A DNA stretch of 64,000 nucleotides from Anodontia alba (lineage: Eukaryota > Mollusca > Bivalvia > Lucinida > Lucinidae), in the NCBI GenBank assembly GCA_964016985.1, contig OZ024826.1:65868563-65932562 (forward strand), written 5' to 3'. The translations under genes were made by a program, and so were the position numbers. Below the pieces are notes generated by a model. It was not told the origin of the DNA. It ran no database searches and worked only from the letters and a program-made list of their open reading frames with translations. This document shows, piece by piece, positions 22,118 to 32,046 of this stretch; the first letter of the stretch is position 1, and each line of letters opens with the position of its first letter.

Positions 22118-22548
22118 GGCTGGTTAAATTATGGTAAAAAACATTCAAATCAGCAGGCCGAATATCTTCGAACCTACTGGCGCAGTGGCTCAGTTACTAG
22201 AGCATCCGGTTTGCTTCCGGGAGGTTGTGGGTGCGATCCCCGGCCGAGTCATTCCAAAGACTTTAAAAATGGTATTAGCTGCTCTTTCGTTTGCGTCCGG
22301 TGTCAATATAATGTGACTGGGTGGAATTTCACGTCATGTGTCTGAGGTGTGATATGTCAGTGAGGCAGCACTTTTAAAGTGAGCATTGAGCTCCCTGTCA
22401 CATCCAGACACCATCGCGATATGACTGAAAGATTGTTGAAAGCGACGATAAGTCTGAATAAAATATATATATAAAAAAATAACCACTTGGAACTTTCTTT
22501 TTTTCAGGTTGAAATTTGTCTGCTGGATTTAAATTTAGTATTCTTGCA
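22118..22548 (+). repeat. Segmental duplication A' (contains a SINE)
   Basis: Second copy of the 18683-19120 segment, placed directly after the palindromic element. Its SINE is more deleted internally (the stretch between CGTTTGCGTC and CAATATAATG is shorter). Confidence 0.7.
22173..22478 (+). repeat. tRNA-derived SINE, copy 2
   Basis: Same family as 18736-19069. A box TGGCTCAGTTACTAGAGCA, B box GTGGGTGCGATCCCC, body landmarks as in copy 1, and a tail of TATA/A-rich sequence. An internal deletion removes about 25 bp after the CTCTTTCGTTTGCG landmark. Confidence 0.85.
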
Positions 22549-22613
22549 TAAAATTCTATGAACATAGCTGTTTGAAGCTATGCTTAAATGGGCTAGAAGT
22601 CGTGTTTAAACAA

Positions 22614-22666
22614 CAAAACCCATGTTCAAATCATGAAATTCACATGCTGTTTGAACATGGGTTTTG
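22614..22666. repeat. Perfect 17-bp hairpin
   Basis: CAAAACCCATGTTCAAA (22614-22630) pairs perfectly with TTTGAACATGGGTTTTG (22650-22666) around a 19-base loop. A G11 run follows directly. There is no T-run or gene context to argue for a terminator. It may be the core of a small inverted-repeat element. Confidence 0.85.
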
Positions 22667-22674
22667 AATCACAA

Positions 22675-22685
22675 GGGGGGGGGGG
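22675..22685 (+). repeat. Poly-G run
   Basis: Eleven consecutive G residues beside the preceding hairpin. Confidence 0.95.
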
Positions 22686-22759
22686 AGCATTGCTTTGTTC
22701 ACGTTACGTTGAGCGACGTAACGTTGTCGCCCTGAACGTAGCATTGTAAAATTTTATGA

Positions 22760-22880
22760 TGACGTCAGAATGTCTTTGCTACGTTCTAAACTACCCGCCA
22801 TCTTGGTTTTACGGTCGCTTTGGAAGAGTTTATATGGAGTTTTGGGGCGTTTTCGTCACAGTTTGCCGTTGGAATCGTAA
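22760..22880 (+). promoter_or_regulatory. Candidate promoter/first-exon-like segment
   Basis: A perfect CRE palindrome TGACGTCA (22760-22767) is followed by CCGCCATCTTGG (a YY1-type site, about 22796) and, 80 bp on, by a consensus 5' splice site (TC|GTAAGTT, about 22877). This combination is typical of animal promoters with a short first exon, but no downstream exon is recognised, and short motifs occur by chance. Confidence 0.25.
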
Positions 22881-22896
22881 GTTATGCAAGAATAAT

Positions 22897-23036
22897 GATC
22901 ATCCATGGTTATTTCATTGCAATAACATTTGCCGTGTCCCTCGGAAGATATTTGTACACTCGGCCTAGCGGCCTCGTGTTCAAACACCTTCCTCGGGACC
23001 CGGCAAATGTTATTGCATGAAAAACCATGGGTGATC
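22897..23036. mobile_element. Palindromic MITE
   Basis: The left arm GATCATCCATGG, CAATAACATTTGCCG, GTCCCTCGGAAG and ACTCGGCCTAGCGG is mirrored by the right arm GTTCAAACACC, CCTCGGGACCCGGCAAATG, TATTGCATGAAAAACCATGG and GTGATC. The centre lies in GGCCTAGCGGCC. Nearly the whole 140 bp is one imperfect palindrome with no loop to speak of. No coding capacity. Confidence 0.8.
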
Positions 23037-23723
23037 CCTATATTCTAGTATTAAATATATTTTCGAAGATGAACGACATAGTTTGAATGTCTGTTGCCGA
23101 CAGTTTTAAACGGTGCATTTATATTTAAGTGAAAATGTTAATTTTGAGACTCCGGAAACAGAAGGACATGTCCATCGACAAGAAGACTTGAACTGTTCAA
23201 AAAGCTTGCATAGAGAAAATATCGGACTTTTCATGCTCCTGCCTTCCACGTGCAGCTACCTACACATATTATACATCAGCGAAAACTACAGTTTATTGCC
23301 TATAAATCGGTTAGTTTATTTTAATTGAGAAATTTTGAACAGTTAAACAAGGTAGGTGTTAGACTCAAAGCTGGAGGAACAGAGATCTATAATAAAATCC
23401 CTAATTTTTCGAAGGTTGCATAAAATGTTTATAGAGTGTAATGCCGGTCTTCCACCCTGGGCATCTCCACGCAGAGAACGCTTTCCTCCACCGTGGGAAC
23501 GCCCGATATTTGCAGTTTTTGTTACGCCATTGGCGGCCAAGACGCACCGAGGGAAACTTCCAATTTGATTAAGCTCCGGGTTGGGCGATCCCTAATTGTA
23601 CCACTGTACAGAAGACTCTAGCAAAGTTAGATTTTTTACATTTTTTTTACATGTACTATTTACATTACATATAATAATACAGACATTAACAATACACACA
23701 CAATTCACACACAATTTGACGGA
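23037..23723. other. No recognised gene
   Basis: The stretch 23420-23560 is more GC-rich than its surroundings (CCACCCTGGGCATCTCCACG, CCATTGGCGGCCAAGACGC). Overlapping frames of 65-71 codons exist on both strands without motifs. No call is made. Confidence 0.4.
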
Positions 23724-23849
23724 AATCTCTTCACGTTGGCACGGTTCGGGAACTATTACTTGATTAACCTGGCTTGGTTAATCAGTTTAATACACTTAGT
23801 ATCAAACCAACCAAATGAGGATAACTCTGTGTGCCAATGTGAAGAGATT
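23724..23849. mobile_element. Short hairpin/MITE-like element
   Basis: AATCTCTTCACGTTGGCAC (23724-23742) pairs with GTGCCAATGTGAAGAGATT (23831-23849) with one mismatch. A second small stem, GATTAACC/GGTTAATC, lies near 23760-23785. Confidence 0.7.
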
Positions 23850-24059
23850 GCCTCCCTTTCCTATATTATTTCTATGGCGCCTTTGGTTTTTTATTTTTTA
23901 AGTTAACATTTTATTTATTGATTGAGCTCATTTTTTTATTTCTAACTGTTTACAGCCTTAATTTTTATATCACAATCACATGAACATTCTTGTCTTGTTC
24001 ATACTTCTGGCTGCTCACTATGTCGCATATGACTTCTAGACTCGGGTTTGGCGGCCTTT

Positions 24060-24235
24060 GGTTTAAACAATATTTTATTCAGAGCTAGTATACATTTACA
24101 ACATATAAATAAGATCTGGCATAAGGATCTGACAGTAAGCCATTTGGCTTATAAACGTCATCTCCTAAAACAATGTAATGTACGACATTATTGAGTAGCA
24201 TGGCTCAAAATATTGAGATGAATTGAATACGAGAA

Positions 24236-24304
<69 letters not shown>

Positions 24305-24343
24305 CAAGCTTAGAGTATTTACTGAAAGTGCATACGAGAAAGC

Positions 24344-24409
<66 letters not shown>

Positions 24410-24494
24410 GAAGAAAGATTTGACTGACCTCTACACAAGATTTGTACAGATAAATAAGCGAGTAGGCATGTATCAAGGCAATTTACATTATATG
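24060..24494 (-). repeat. LINE 3' region with (GA)n microsatellites
   Basis: Downstream of the LINE ORF2 stop on the minus strand. GA runs lie at 24246-24301 and 24351-24409. Near 24065-24080 the minus strand reads GAATAAAATATTG, which contains an AATAAA polyadenylation signal and may mark the 3' end. Ser-Leu frames here are microsatellite translations. Confidence 0.55.
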
Positions 24495-25160
24495 CTAGAT
24501 GCTAGGTACCTTAACAAATCTTTCCGATTTGATAATGAAGTCTTGAACTTGTAAGGTGAGTATTTCATTCTCATGCAATGAAAGGTTGTTTTTCCCATGC
24601 AACAGGTCATTAATTGTATAACTGTGTAGATTGCGTGGTAGATATCTTTCCCTGGCAACTGAGTGGTTAACACACGTGAAAAGGAAATGTTTGGCACTTT
24701 CAAATTCTCCACAGCTACAAGAAGGGCTTTGGACGATATTTTTACGATAAAGGTCGGAATTAAGTGAGCTGCATCCCATCCTCAGTCTAGCGTGGAGAAT
24801 TTGACCCATGCGTGTACCAGCGTTAAAGTATTTAGGAGGTATTTTTATGTTTCTGTTTAGAGCGTGTTTAAAGGCTGCAACAGATGGTGCTTCTTTGACT
24901 TCGTTTGGTAGATTATTCCATGCGCGTATAGTCGAGGGAAAGGAAGAGTCAAGGAACAAATTTGTGCTAGCTCTGTAGTTCTGAATGTGTTCAGAATTTC
25001 GAAGATTATACCTAGCTGTTTCTCTAACAGTAGGGGGGACAATGTCAAAAAGGTAGTCGGGTGTAAGACCGTGTAGAATTTTGTAGAAGATTACCAGTTT
25101 GTGTTTATTTCGACGACTTTGAAGAGACTCCCATCCAAGATCAAAAAAAGAGCTTTTCAA
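24495..25160 (-). pseudogene. LINE ORF2 block: C-terminal Cys-rich domain
   Basis: A 221-codon frame starting at FFDLGWESLQSRRNKHKL, thus continuing the preceding block after a frameshift near 25150. It includes YNLRNSEHI, SSFPSTIRAWNNLP and CSCGEFESAKHFLFTC, a CxC-x9-H-x4-C candidate zinc-binding motif seen at the end of CR1/L2-type ORF2 proteins. It ends at a normal stop at 24495, followed by the 3' region. Confidence 0.8.
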
Positions 25161-25527
25161 TACTGCATAATTTGGTTGCCCCTGTTATAATTCGCGCAGC
25201 TTCGACGTGAATTGCATCGAGTTGTTTTTTAGTTTCAAGTGAGCAATTGTCCCAGACGGCATCGCTATACTCTAAAAGGGGTCTAACAAAGGCCATATAC
25301 ATTTTCTCTAAGGATGTTCTACTCACTCTAAATTTGAGGGCTCTAAGAAGGTTGAGACGTGTCCAAGCTTTTTCAGATATATTTTTCACGTGTACTTTCC
25401 AGTCACATGAATCGGAAAATGTGAGGCCCAGATGTCTGTGGGTGGGTGTTTCCTGAATCATCGTGTTATTCAAAAACAGGGGTGGGTGTTGAATGGGGTT
25501 TAATTTCCTAGTGAGCGTCATTGCCAT
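25141..25527 (-). pseudogene. LINE ORF2 block: RT thumb
   Basis: A 128-codon frame with HRHLGLTFSDSCDWKVHVKN, RALKFRVSRTSLEKMY and FVRPLLEYSDAVWDNC, the conserved region after the RT palm. It ends with IEKLFF and overlaps the next block in a different frame. Confidence 0.8.
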
Positions 25528-25822
25528 CGTTTTCCTTGCGTGGAATTCTACTAACCATAAGTCAGCCTAGTCAGAAATAGTTTGTAGATCGCTGTTTAGC
25601 AGTCTTGCGGCAAGGTCAGGGCGTTCAACAATGATGTACAGGCTGGTATCGTCAGCAAAGAGACGAATGGAGCAGCCGATTTTTTTAACAATATCATTTA
25701 TGTATACAAGAAATAGAAGTGGGCCCAATATGGAGCCCTGGGGCACACCGGCTTCAACTGAGGCCCAGTCGGAACATTTGCCATTGATGACGACGCGTTG
25801 TCTACGCCCAGATAAGTAGCTA
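25528..25822 (-). pseudogene. LINE ORF2 block: RT motifs B and C, with nonsense codon
   Basis: Minus-strand translation gives YLSGRRQRVVINGKCSDW, GVPQGSILGPLLFLVYIND and the catalytic box RLFADDTSLY (codons for FADD at 25648-25659). A TAG at 25567-25569 replaces the codon before ADLWL, where Trp is usual (TGG to TAG fits a single change). Both catalytic Asp codons are intact. Confidence 0.85.
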
Positions 25823-26329
25823 CTACCATTTCAAAACCTGATCGGAAACACCTAAGCATCGGAGTTTGTGGAGCAAACCCTTGTGCCAGACTCTGTCAAA
25901 GGCCTTGGTTATGTCGCAGAAAACTGCTCGTACCTCTTTACCACTGTCTATGGCCTCACAAAAGGTGTGATAGGTGTGAAGAAGTTGATAGGTTATAGAG
26001 TCACCTTGTACAAAGCCCGATTGGAATGGAGTTATCATCTGATGTGATGTGATGTAATTATAAAGGTATTTGTGTACGCAGCGTTCCATGGTTTTGCCTA
26101 CAGAACTCAAAAGGGATATGGGTCTATAGTTACTTGGGAGGGATTTTTCATCTTTTTTATGAATTGGAGATAGGTTGGCGTCCTTCCACGAAGTAGGAAA
26201 GTAGCCTTGAGCGAGGGACCGGTTAAAAACAATGGAGTACGGATAGGCCAGATAGTCGGTGCATTCCCTCAAGACTCTTGGGCTGATTAGATCGGGACCG
26301 CAGGATTTGCTGACATTCAAGTGTTTCAA
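25823..26329 (-). pseudogene. LINE ORF2 block: reverse transcriptase fingers and motif A
   Basis: A 168-codon frame. It shows SCGPDLISPRVLRE, NLSPIHKKDE, SNYRPISLLSSVGK, PFQSGFVQGDS and VFCDITKAFDRVWHKGLL, in which Asp139 is the motif A catalytic residue. The frame ends after VLKW. Two bases appear to be missing at about 25822, since the continuation SYLSGRRQRV lies in another frame. Confidence 0.85.
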
Positions 26330-26367
26330 TACATCAAGAACGTCTTGCGTGGTAATTGTGATTGATT

Positions 26368-26766
26368 CTAAGATGTACTGTACGGCTGTAGAGTAGGTAA
26401 TGCTTTGTTTGTATCATTGACCTTTGTCTGAGAGGAAAAGTATGTGTTTAACATTTCTGCTTTCTGTTGGTCTGTTTCAGCCATTTCGTGGTTCATTGTG
26501 AGTGCTGGAATATTGCTAGAGGAACGCCCAATATTCAAAAGTCGTTTTGAAGTTTTCCAGAATATTTTAGGGTCACAGTTTTCTGAGGACAGCAGATGAT
26601 CAAGTTTGTCGAAATACTGTTTTCTTGATAACCGTTTTGCAGCGTTGACTTTGTTCCTGAGAAGTTTATATTTAATCCAAAAATAATTGTTGTTTGTCTT
26701 TTTAAATTGCCTAAAGGTGCGTTTACGTTTCCTTATCAAGTTTCTTTTATCTTGCATGTTATCCAA
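26368..26766 (-). pseudogene. LINE ORF2 block: endonuclease-RT linker
   Basis: A 132-codon, Lys/Arg-rich frame overlapping the previous block. It has the KRTFRQFKKTNNNYFWIKYK and FWKTSKRLLN features typical of the linker between endonuclease and RT in CR1-like elements. It ends before the RT block, with a frame change between 26368 and 26329. Confidence 0.65.
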
Positions 26767-27206
26767 GGCTGATCGTTTGGGTTTATGGTGACTCTTTTGT
26801 TTGGTATTGATTGTTTGGCAGCCGCAAGAATTGTATCAGTAATATCCTTGATATTCTGGTCAATATTCTCTTCGTATTCAATTTTTTCTGAGAGATTAGA
26901 TTCAAACACTAAGTTCCTAAGTTTATCGTAATCTGCTAATTTATAGTTCGATATTAGTCTTTTAAAAGATGGCATGTGTGGACGAGTAAATTTGAGTAGA
27001 ATAATTACCGAACAATGATACCTGGTATAATCTGCCATAAAAGGGTCAGCTACACCGCTGGTTAGAACATTATTATTATTACGCACTAAGATTAGATCGA
27101 TGAGCGAAGAAGAAGTTTCTGTAAAATGCGTAGGTTCTGTTATAAGCTGTTTCAGGTTATATTCGAGGAGAAGGTCTGTCATTTTATTATTATTGTTTTG
27201 AGACAT
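26736..27206 (-). pseudogene. LINE ORF2 block: endonuclease C-terminal part
   Basis: A 156-codon frame that continues the endonuclease after the GDFN motif: LLLEYNLKQLITEPTHF, SSSLIDLILV, then DYTRYHCSVIILL where an SDH-type catalytic motif is expected. Only the His is plainly kept, so the motif may be degraded. The tail leads to the linker before the RT. Confidence 0.7.
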
Positions 27207-27219
27207 ATCAATGTTAAAG

Positions 27220-28062
27220 TCACCCGTGATTATAATGTCTGCTAGGGTGGTCTTGTATGCTCTGTCGACACTCTTTTATAAGATCGAAGTAGTCTGGGCT
27301 GCTATTAGGGGGTCTATAGAATCCCCCCACTAGCACCTTTTTCGATTTGATTTGGATCTCGACCCAAGTAGATTCCAAGCCTTGTATTTCTAGGTCGGGT
27401 CTTCGCTTACAGAATAGAGTATCGCGGACATAGATAATCACGCCTCCTCCAGGACGATCTTTCCTATCTGTCCGAAAAGGTGACATAAAGTGTTCTATCT
27501 GTATCGTGCTATTGTCAATGTCAGGGTTTAGCCAGCTTTCGGAGAAAACAAGCACGTCATATGGCTCAGTTTCACTGCGTATTGTGTCGATTTTCGGAGC
27601 CAGGCTTTGAACGTTTGCGTGAATAATACTTAGGTGGTTATGTAGTAGTTCAAAAGATGTTGCTGACAGATTTTCGCTGGAGGAGCCACTGCTGTCAACA
27701 GAGTCTGGCCCTGGGTTGGTTTCAATGTCCCCACATACAAGTAATAAAGAGGTTAACCATAGTGTCAGGTCGATTATGATTAGGGAAAAAAAGAGGTTGC
27801 AACAGAGAGAAATGTTTTGATGCGGTATGCGAAAGGACATACGCCGGTAGGGAACCTTAATGTTTTTGTAAACCTCGTTGCTTCGCTGAATAGCTAGCAT
27901 CATACTGAACGCAGAGAGGTTACGGCTATTTGGGATACATAACAATACTAGTGTCATTGAAAATAAAAGTAGATGGAATTTGTTATATGTTATTCTCTTC
28001 TTGGCACCTAGCATTAACGATAAAGAAACACCTAACGTGCCACCAAGCCCGTCTGATTTCAA
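27220..28062 (-). pseudogene. LINE ORF2 block: N-terminus, 2A motif, endonuclease start
   Basis: A 280-codon frame. Residues 31-43 and 88-109 are hydrophobic. Residues 111-119 read GDIETNPGP, matching the D-x-E-x-NPGP core of 2A ribosome-skipping peptides (DNA 27706-27732). The endonuclease domain starts near residue 143 with HANVQSL, FSESWL (Glu175, metal binding), PGGGVIIYVRD and GFYRPPNSS. The frame ends early at HYNHG. The expected GDFN motif is found one frame over (TGDFNIDMSQ, near 27206-27235), so a 1-nt indel lies at about 27240. ATG at 28062 is the first in frame. Confidence 0.8.
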
Positions 28063-28292
28063 CTGGTTTACCTTCAGGTAGTGCTCAGTAGGAACTGTAT
28101 AATATCAAGACGAGTCCTGAAGGCAGGTCTGGTGTGTCTTGAAATTGGTGTGTAGTTTCAACGTAAGTCATCGGCTGTGAATATCTGAATGTAGGGAGGT
28201 CAGTCCAAGTTACAGGTAGAAAAGGATAGGAAAACGAACATAATAAAAAATAAAGAAACGTGATGGTAAACATCGAGTAAATTGAAAAGGAG

Positions 28293-29454
<1,162 letters not shown>

Positions 29455-29650
29455 CGCTCCCGGCAAATTTTTCAGCAAACGACACGCCATTGCCCGGAAA
29501 CAGGTCCCGACACCTCATGCATGCTGTCTTCCAAAGGAGACAACCAGCAAGCAATGCCAGATAGTATCGTCCGGGGAAAATAAGAAAAACATTATCAACT
29601 TGTCCAATGCTGAATTAGCCCAGGGAGCGATGAGGATTGACGTGTCCGCA
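29455..29650 (+). repeat. Dispersed repeat D, copy 1
   Basis: Shared with 30805-31015 and 55010-55165: TTTTCAGCA-ACGACA, CCCCGAAAACAGG-type phrase, CACCTC-TGCA, CTGTCTCC, GTCCGGG-AAA-AAGAAAA, ATCAACTTGTC and TGCTGAATTAGCCC. About 200 bp, no coding capacity, class unknown. Confidence 0.6.
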
Positions 29651-30013
29651 TGTCAGTTAGTTCCCTTCGATTTTCAGTAGCAGTTATCTCCCTTGAACCA
29701 CCAGGATCAGCCATCATCTAAATGTATATGTGTTAGGTGTTTTAAAAGAACAATAGTTCTACAATATTTACTACTAGTACAACAACGCGAGATATGGTGT
29801 GGTGTGGTTCAGTGTGAGGTGGCGCAGTACGGATCATTTGTGTGTGTGTGTGTGCGTGCGTGCGTACATATAATGCGTGCTTGCGTGGAGAGGTATGGTT
29901 CTGTTGTATGTGTTTATATATTCGTATGTGCGTTCATGCGTATGTGTGGGCATGTTTATGTTCGTATACACAATTTAAAATAGAATTAGGCTTTGTGATA
30001 TAACAGGTATATG
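29651..30013. other. No recognised gene; GT-rich tracts
   Basis: GTGTGTGTG and GCGTGCGTGC tracts lie at 29839-29870 within GT-rich sequence to 29965. The 96-codon plus-strand frame (29693-29983) is largely Val/Cys from these tracts. Confidence 0.5.
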
Positions 30014-30346
30014 ATTTGTTTGTTTGATTTGGGCTTAACGTCGCTTTCAACCTTTTTCAGTCATATCGCGACGGTGTCTGGATGTGGCAGGGAGCTCAAT
30101 GCTCACTTTTAGAGTGCTGCCTCACTGAAATATCACGCCCCAGACACTTTGACATGATATTCCACCCAGTCACATTATACTGACACTGAGCTGACCAGTT
30201 CTAGCTCTACTTTCTTAATGATGAGCGCCAAGCGAAAGAGCAGCTAGTACCATTTTTAAAGTCTTTGGTATGACCCGGCCGGGGATCGAACCCGCAACCT
30301 CCCGGTCACAAAGCGGACGCTCTACCACTGAGCCACTGTGCCGGTA
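30014..30346 (-). repeat. tRNA-derived SINE, copy 3 (minus strand)
   Basis: Read on the minus strand: A box GTGGCTCAGTGGTAGAGCG, B box GCGGGTTCGATCCCC, then CATACCAAAGACTTTAAAAA, ACTAGCTGCTCTTTCGCTT-like body, TCAGTGAGGCAGCACTCTAA, GAGCTCCCTGCCACATCC, GACTGAAAAAGGTTGAAAGC and the tail AAATCAAACAAACAAATC. It has the best-preserved promoter boxes of the three copies. Confidence 0.88.
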
Positions 30347-30804
30347 ACAGGTATATGAAACCAGACATCGACTCGATAACATTTCTAGGACCGTGTAAGC
30401 TCGGGGTTGCAAAAATCTGTAAAAAGTATTATACTAGTCTATTTTTACGACAAATATGAAAGACAATTTAAACGTCAAGCGAGCCACGTCATGAGGAAAC
30501 CTGTCCAAAAAATCGAAACAGGAGTACGCTGGTCAGAATGCGTAAATGCGCAGTCTAATCCGCGCACGTGCTCGCATTTATGAGTGTTCAGGTTTTCTCT
30601 TGATGCGACACAGCTGAGTAGTGGTAATGTGCTGGATACACAACTTGAGCACATGTTCAAACACAGGTAGTATAGGTCCGGGTACCATAAGGCAAGAATA
30701 TTATGCATAGTTCATGTTGTAGTAGCAATGAATACGCTCTATACTTAACCACGAAAGTGACGGTTTAACTTTATTACATTTAGGTCTTAACACTTCACAC
30801 CCTA
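30347..30804. other. No recognised gene
   Basis: Between the SINE and repeat D copy 2. It contains TGCGCAGTCTAATCCGCGC, a fragment reminiscent of the GATCAG-type repeats. No open frame with a recognised motif. Confidence 0.4.
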
Positions 30805-31015
30805 GGTAAAATATTTTCAGCAGACGACATACCGAGGAACGCCTCCGAATACTCCTCCCCGAAAACAGGCCCCTGCACCTCGTGCAAGTTGTCTCCTAGA
30901 GAGGCAACCCGCAAGAGGTACCAGATCCTGCTTTCCGGGAAAACAAGAAAATTAGCATCAGTCTGTCGTCTGCTAAAACGGCGCAGAGATGGGTAAAGGT
31001 TAATGTGAGATTAAC
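30805..31015 (+). repeat. Dispersed repeat D, copy 2
   Basis: It shares CCCCGAAAACAGGCCCCTG, CACCTCGTGCAAGTTGTCTC, CCGGGAAAACAAGAAAATTA and GGGTAAAGGTTAATGT with copies at 29455 and 55010. It abuts the 3' end of the LINE ORF1 frame at 31030. Confidence 0.6.
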
Positions 31016-31029
31016 AGTACAGTTTGATC

Positions 31030-31821
31030 TTACGCAGATCCAGTGGCCGTTGGCCCTAGTCCACGTACTCTTGCCTTTTCTGCTACTATTTCTCTAGCTT
31101 CGTCCGGATTTCCAAATTTTAATATGTCAGTATATGTCTTTATCATGTGCCGTACCTCACCATTGTCACGCACAAAGATTTTACCGTCAGTAGAATAAGC
31201 AGACTTCAACATATTTGCACGAACGAGAGATCTAGCATCAAATAAAAGTTTTGATCTCAACTTAGTGAGGTCTTCATTGATGAAAATCCCCTTCATGTCC
31301 TCATTTTCACTGCCACGTAAATCCATACGTTTCAAGTAAACTCTTTGTCTGGCGTTGTATGTCGCGAACTTGACTATTATGCCACGATGCCGGGGCTTTG
31401 GTCCACTAGCCTTAGGTTTTCCGACACGGTGAGATCGGTCAATATCTGAAGGGCCTATGTGAGTTTGCAATTCATTTGCAATCCTGATGACTTCTTCGTC
31501 CGTATTCTCTCCCTCTACTTCAGGTACACCTGATATCCGAACACTGTTCCTACGGGTGTACTGTTCAAGAGCGTCGTTCTCCGCTTCGGCCATGTCCACA
31601 CGTTGGGTCAGTTTGTCGACGTCTTCTCGAAGTTTGGAGTTGTCAGCACGGAGTTTAACGTTCTCCTCCCGTAGCGCTTTTATTTCCATTGACAGTGTGT
31701 CGGTTGACTCCTTTACAATTTTTTTGATATCAGGTAGCTGATTCTTGATGAGGGCTGCCATCTCGGGAAGCATGAGGGACTGTAGTTCTGCAGCAATACT
31801 GATAATGTCCGTTGGCGCCAT
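31030..31821 (-). pseudogene. LINE ORF1 protein, coiled coil plus RRM (main frame)
   Basis: A 263-codon frame. ORF1 proteins of LINEs trimerise through a coiled coil and bind element RNA as a chaperone. Residues 35-90 show heptad-rich coiled coil (EIKALREENVKLRADNSKL). An RRM follows, with RNP2-like SVRISGV (93-99), DRSHRVGK (128-135) and RNP1-like GIIVKFA (147-153). Residues 154-263 form a C-terminal domain with IFINEDLTKLRSKLLFDAR. The codon pattern looks coding throughout. It sits on the same strand as, and upstream of, the ORF2 remains. An upstream in-frame extension (31825-32046) is cut off by one TAG. Confidence 0.85.
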
Positions 31822-31824
31822 GGG

Positions 31825-32046
31825 CTATGACAGCAAGTGAACGGGGCTGTGGTCACCAGTTGTTTCTCCCTCTTCCAACAGATAAGTATGACTGCCGCCT
31901 GATATATGGCGCTGTTTCTTCAAATCACTATCATCTGACTTAAGAGGAGAGGAAGCCACGCGTTTGTCACCTTTATTTATGGGTGTACTGACTTCTACAG
32001 CACCAACATTTAGCTTTGTTTTGGCTTTGACGGTCTCAGTTGACAT
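31825..32046 (-). pseudogene. LINE ORF1 N-terminal extension, separated by in-frame TAG
   Basis: A 73-codon frame (MSTETVKAKTKLNVG... to HSPVHLLS) in exactly the same frame as the ORF1 block. The junction reads stop-Pro-Met, with TAG just before the CCC ATG of the downstream frame. The composition is low-complexity and basic, as in many LINE ORF1 N-termini. The simplest view is one ~338-codon ORF1 with a CAG-to-TAG change. A natural short upstream frame or stop readthrough cannot be excluded. Confidence 0.6.

Larger units (their letters stand above)
24495..28062 (-). pseudogene. CR1-like LINE ORF2 (endonuclease-reverse transcriptase), broken
   Basis: A non-LTR retrotransposon ORF2 on the minus strand with the order: hydrophobic N-terminus, 2A-like motif, apurinic-type endonuclease, reverse transcriptase, C-terminal Cys-rich region. 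Domain order and motifs (GVPQGSILGPLLF, FADD, CSCGEFESAKHFLFTC) fit the CR1/L2/Crack-like group. An intact protein would nick target DNA and prime reverse transcription there. This copy cannot do so. I see frameshifts near 27240, between the blocks around 26750 and 26340, at about 25822 and at about 25150, and an in-frame TAG at 25567-25569. A possibly matching ORF1 lies 3 kb upstream (31030-32046), so the element may be one interrupted copy or two fragments. Confidence 0.85.

Noticed and set aside
22614..22666. Rho-independent terminator
   Set aside because: The perfect hairpin is not followed by a T-run, and the DNA is eukaryotic.
31487..31741. 84-codon Ser-rich plus-strand frame
   Set aside because: Antisense shadow of the LINE ORF1 coiled-coil region.
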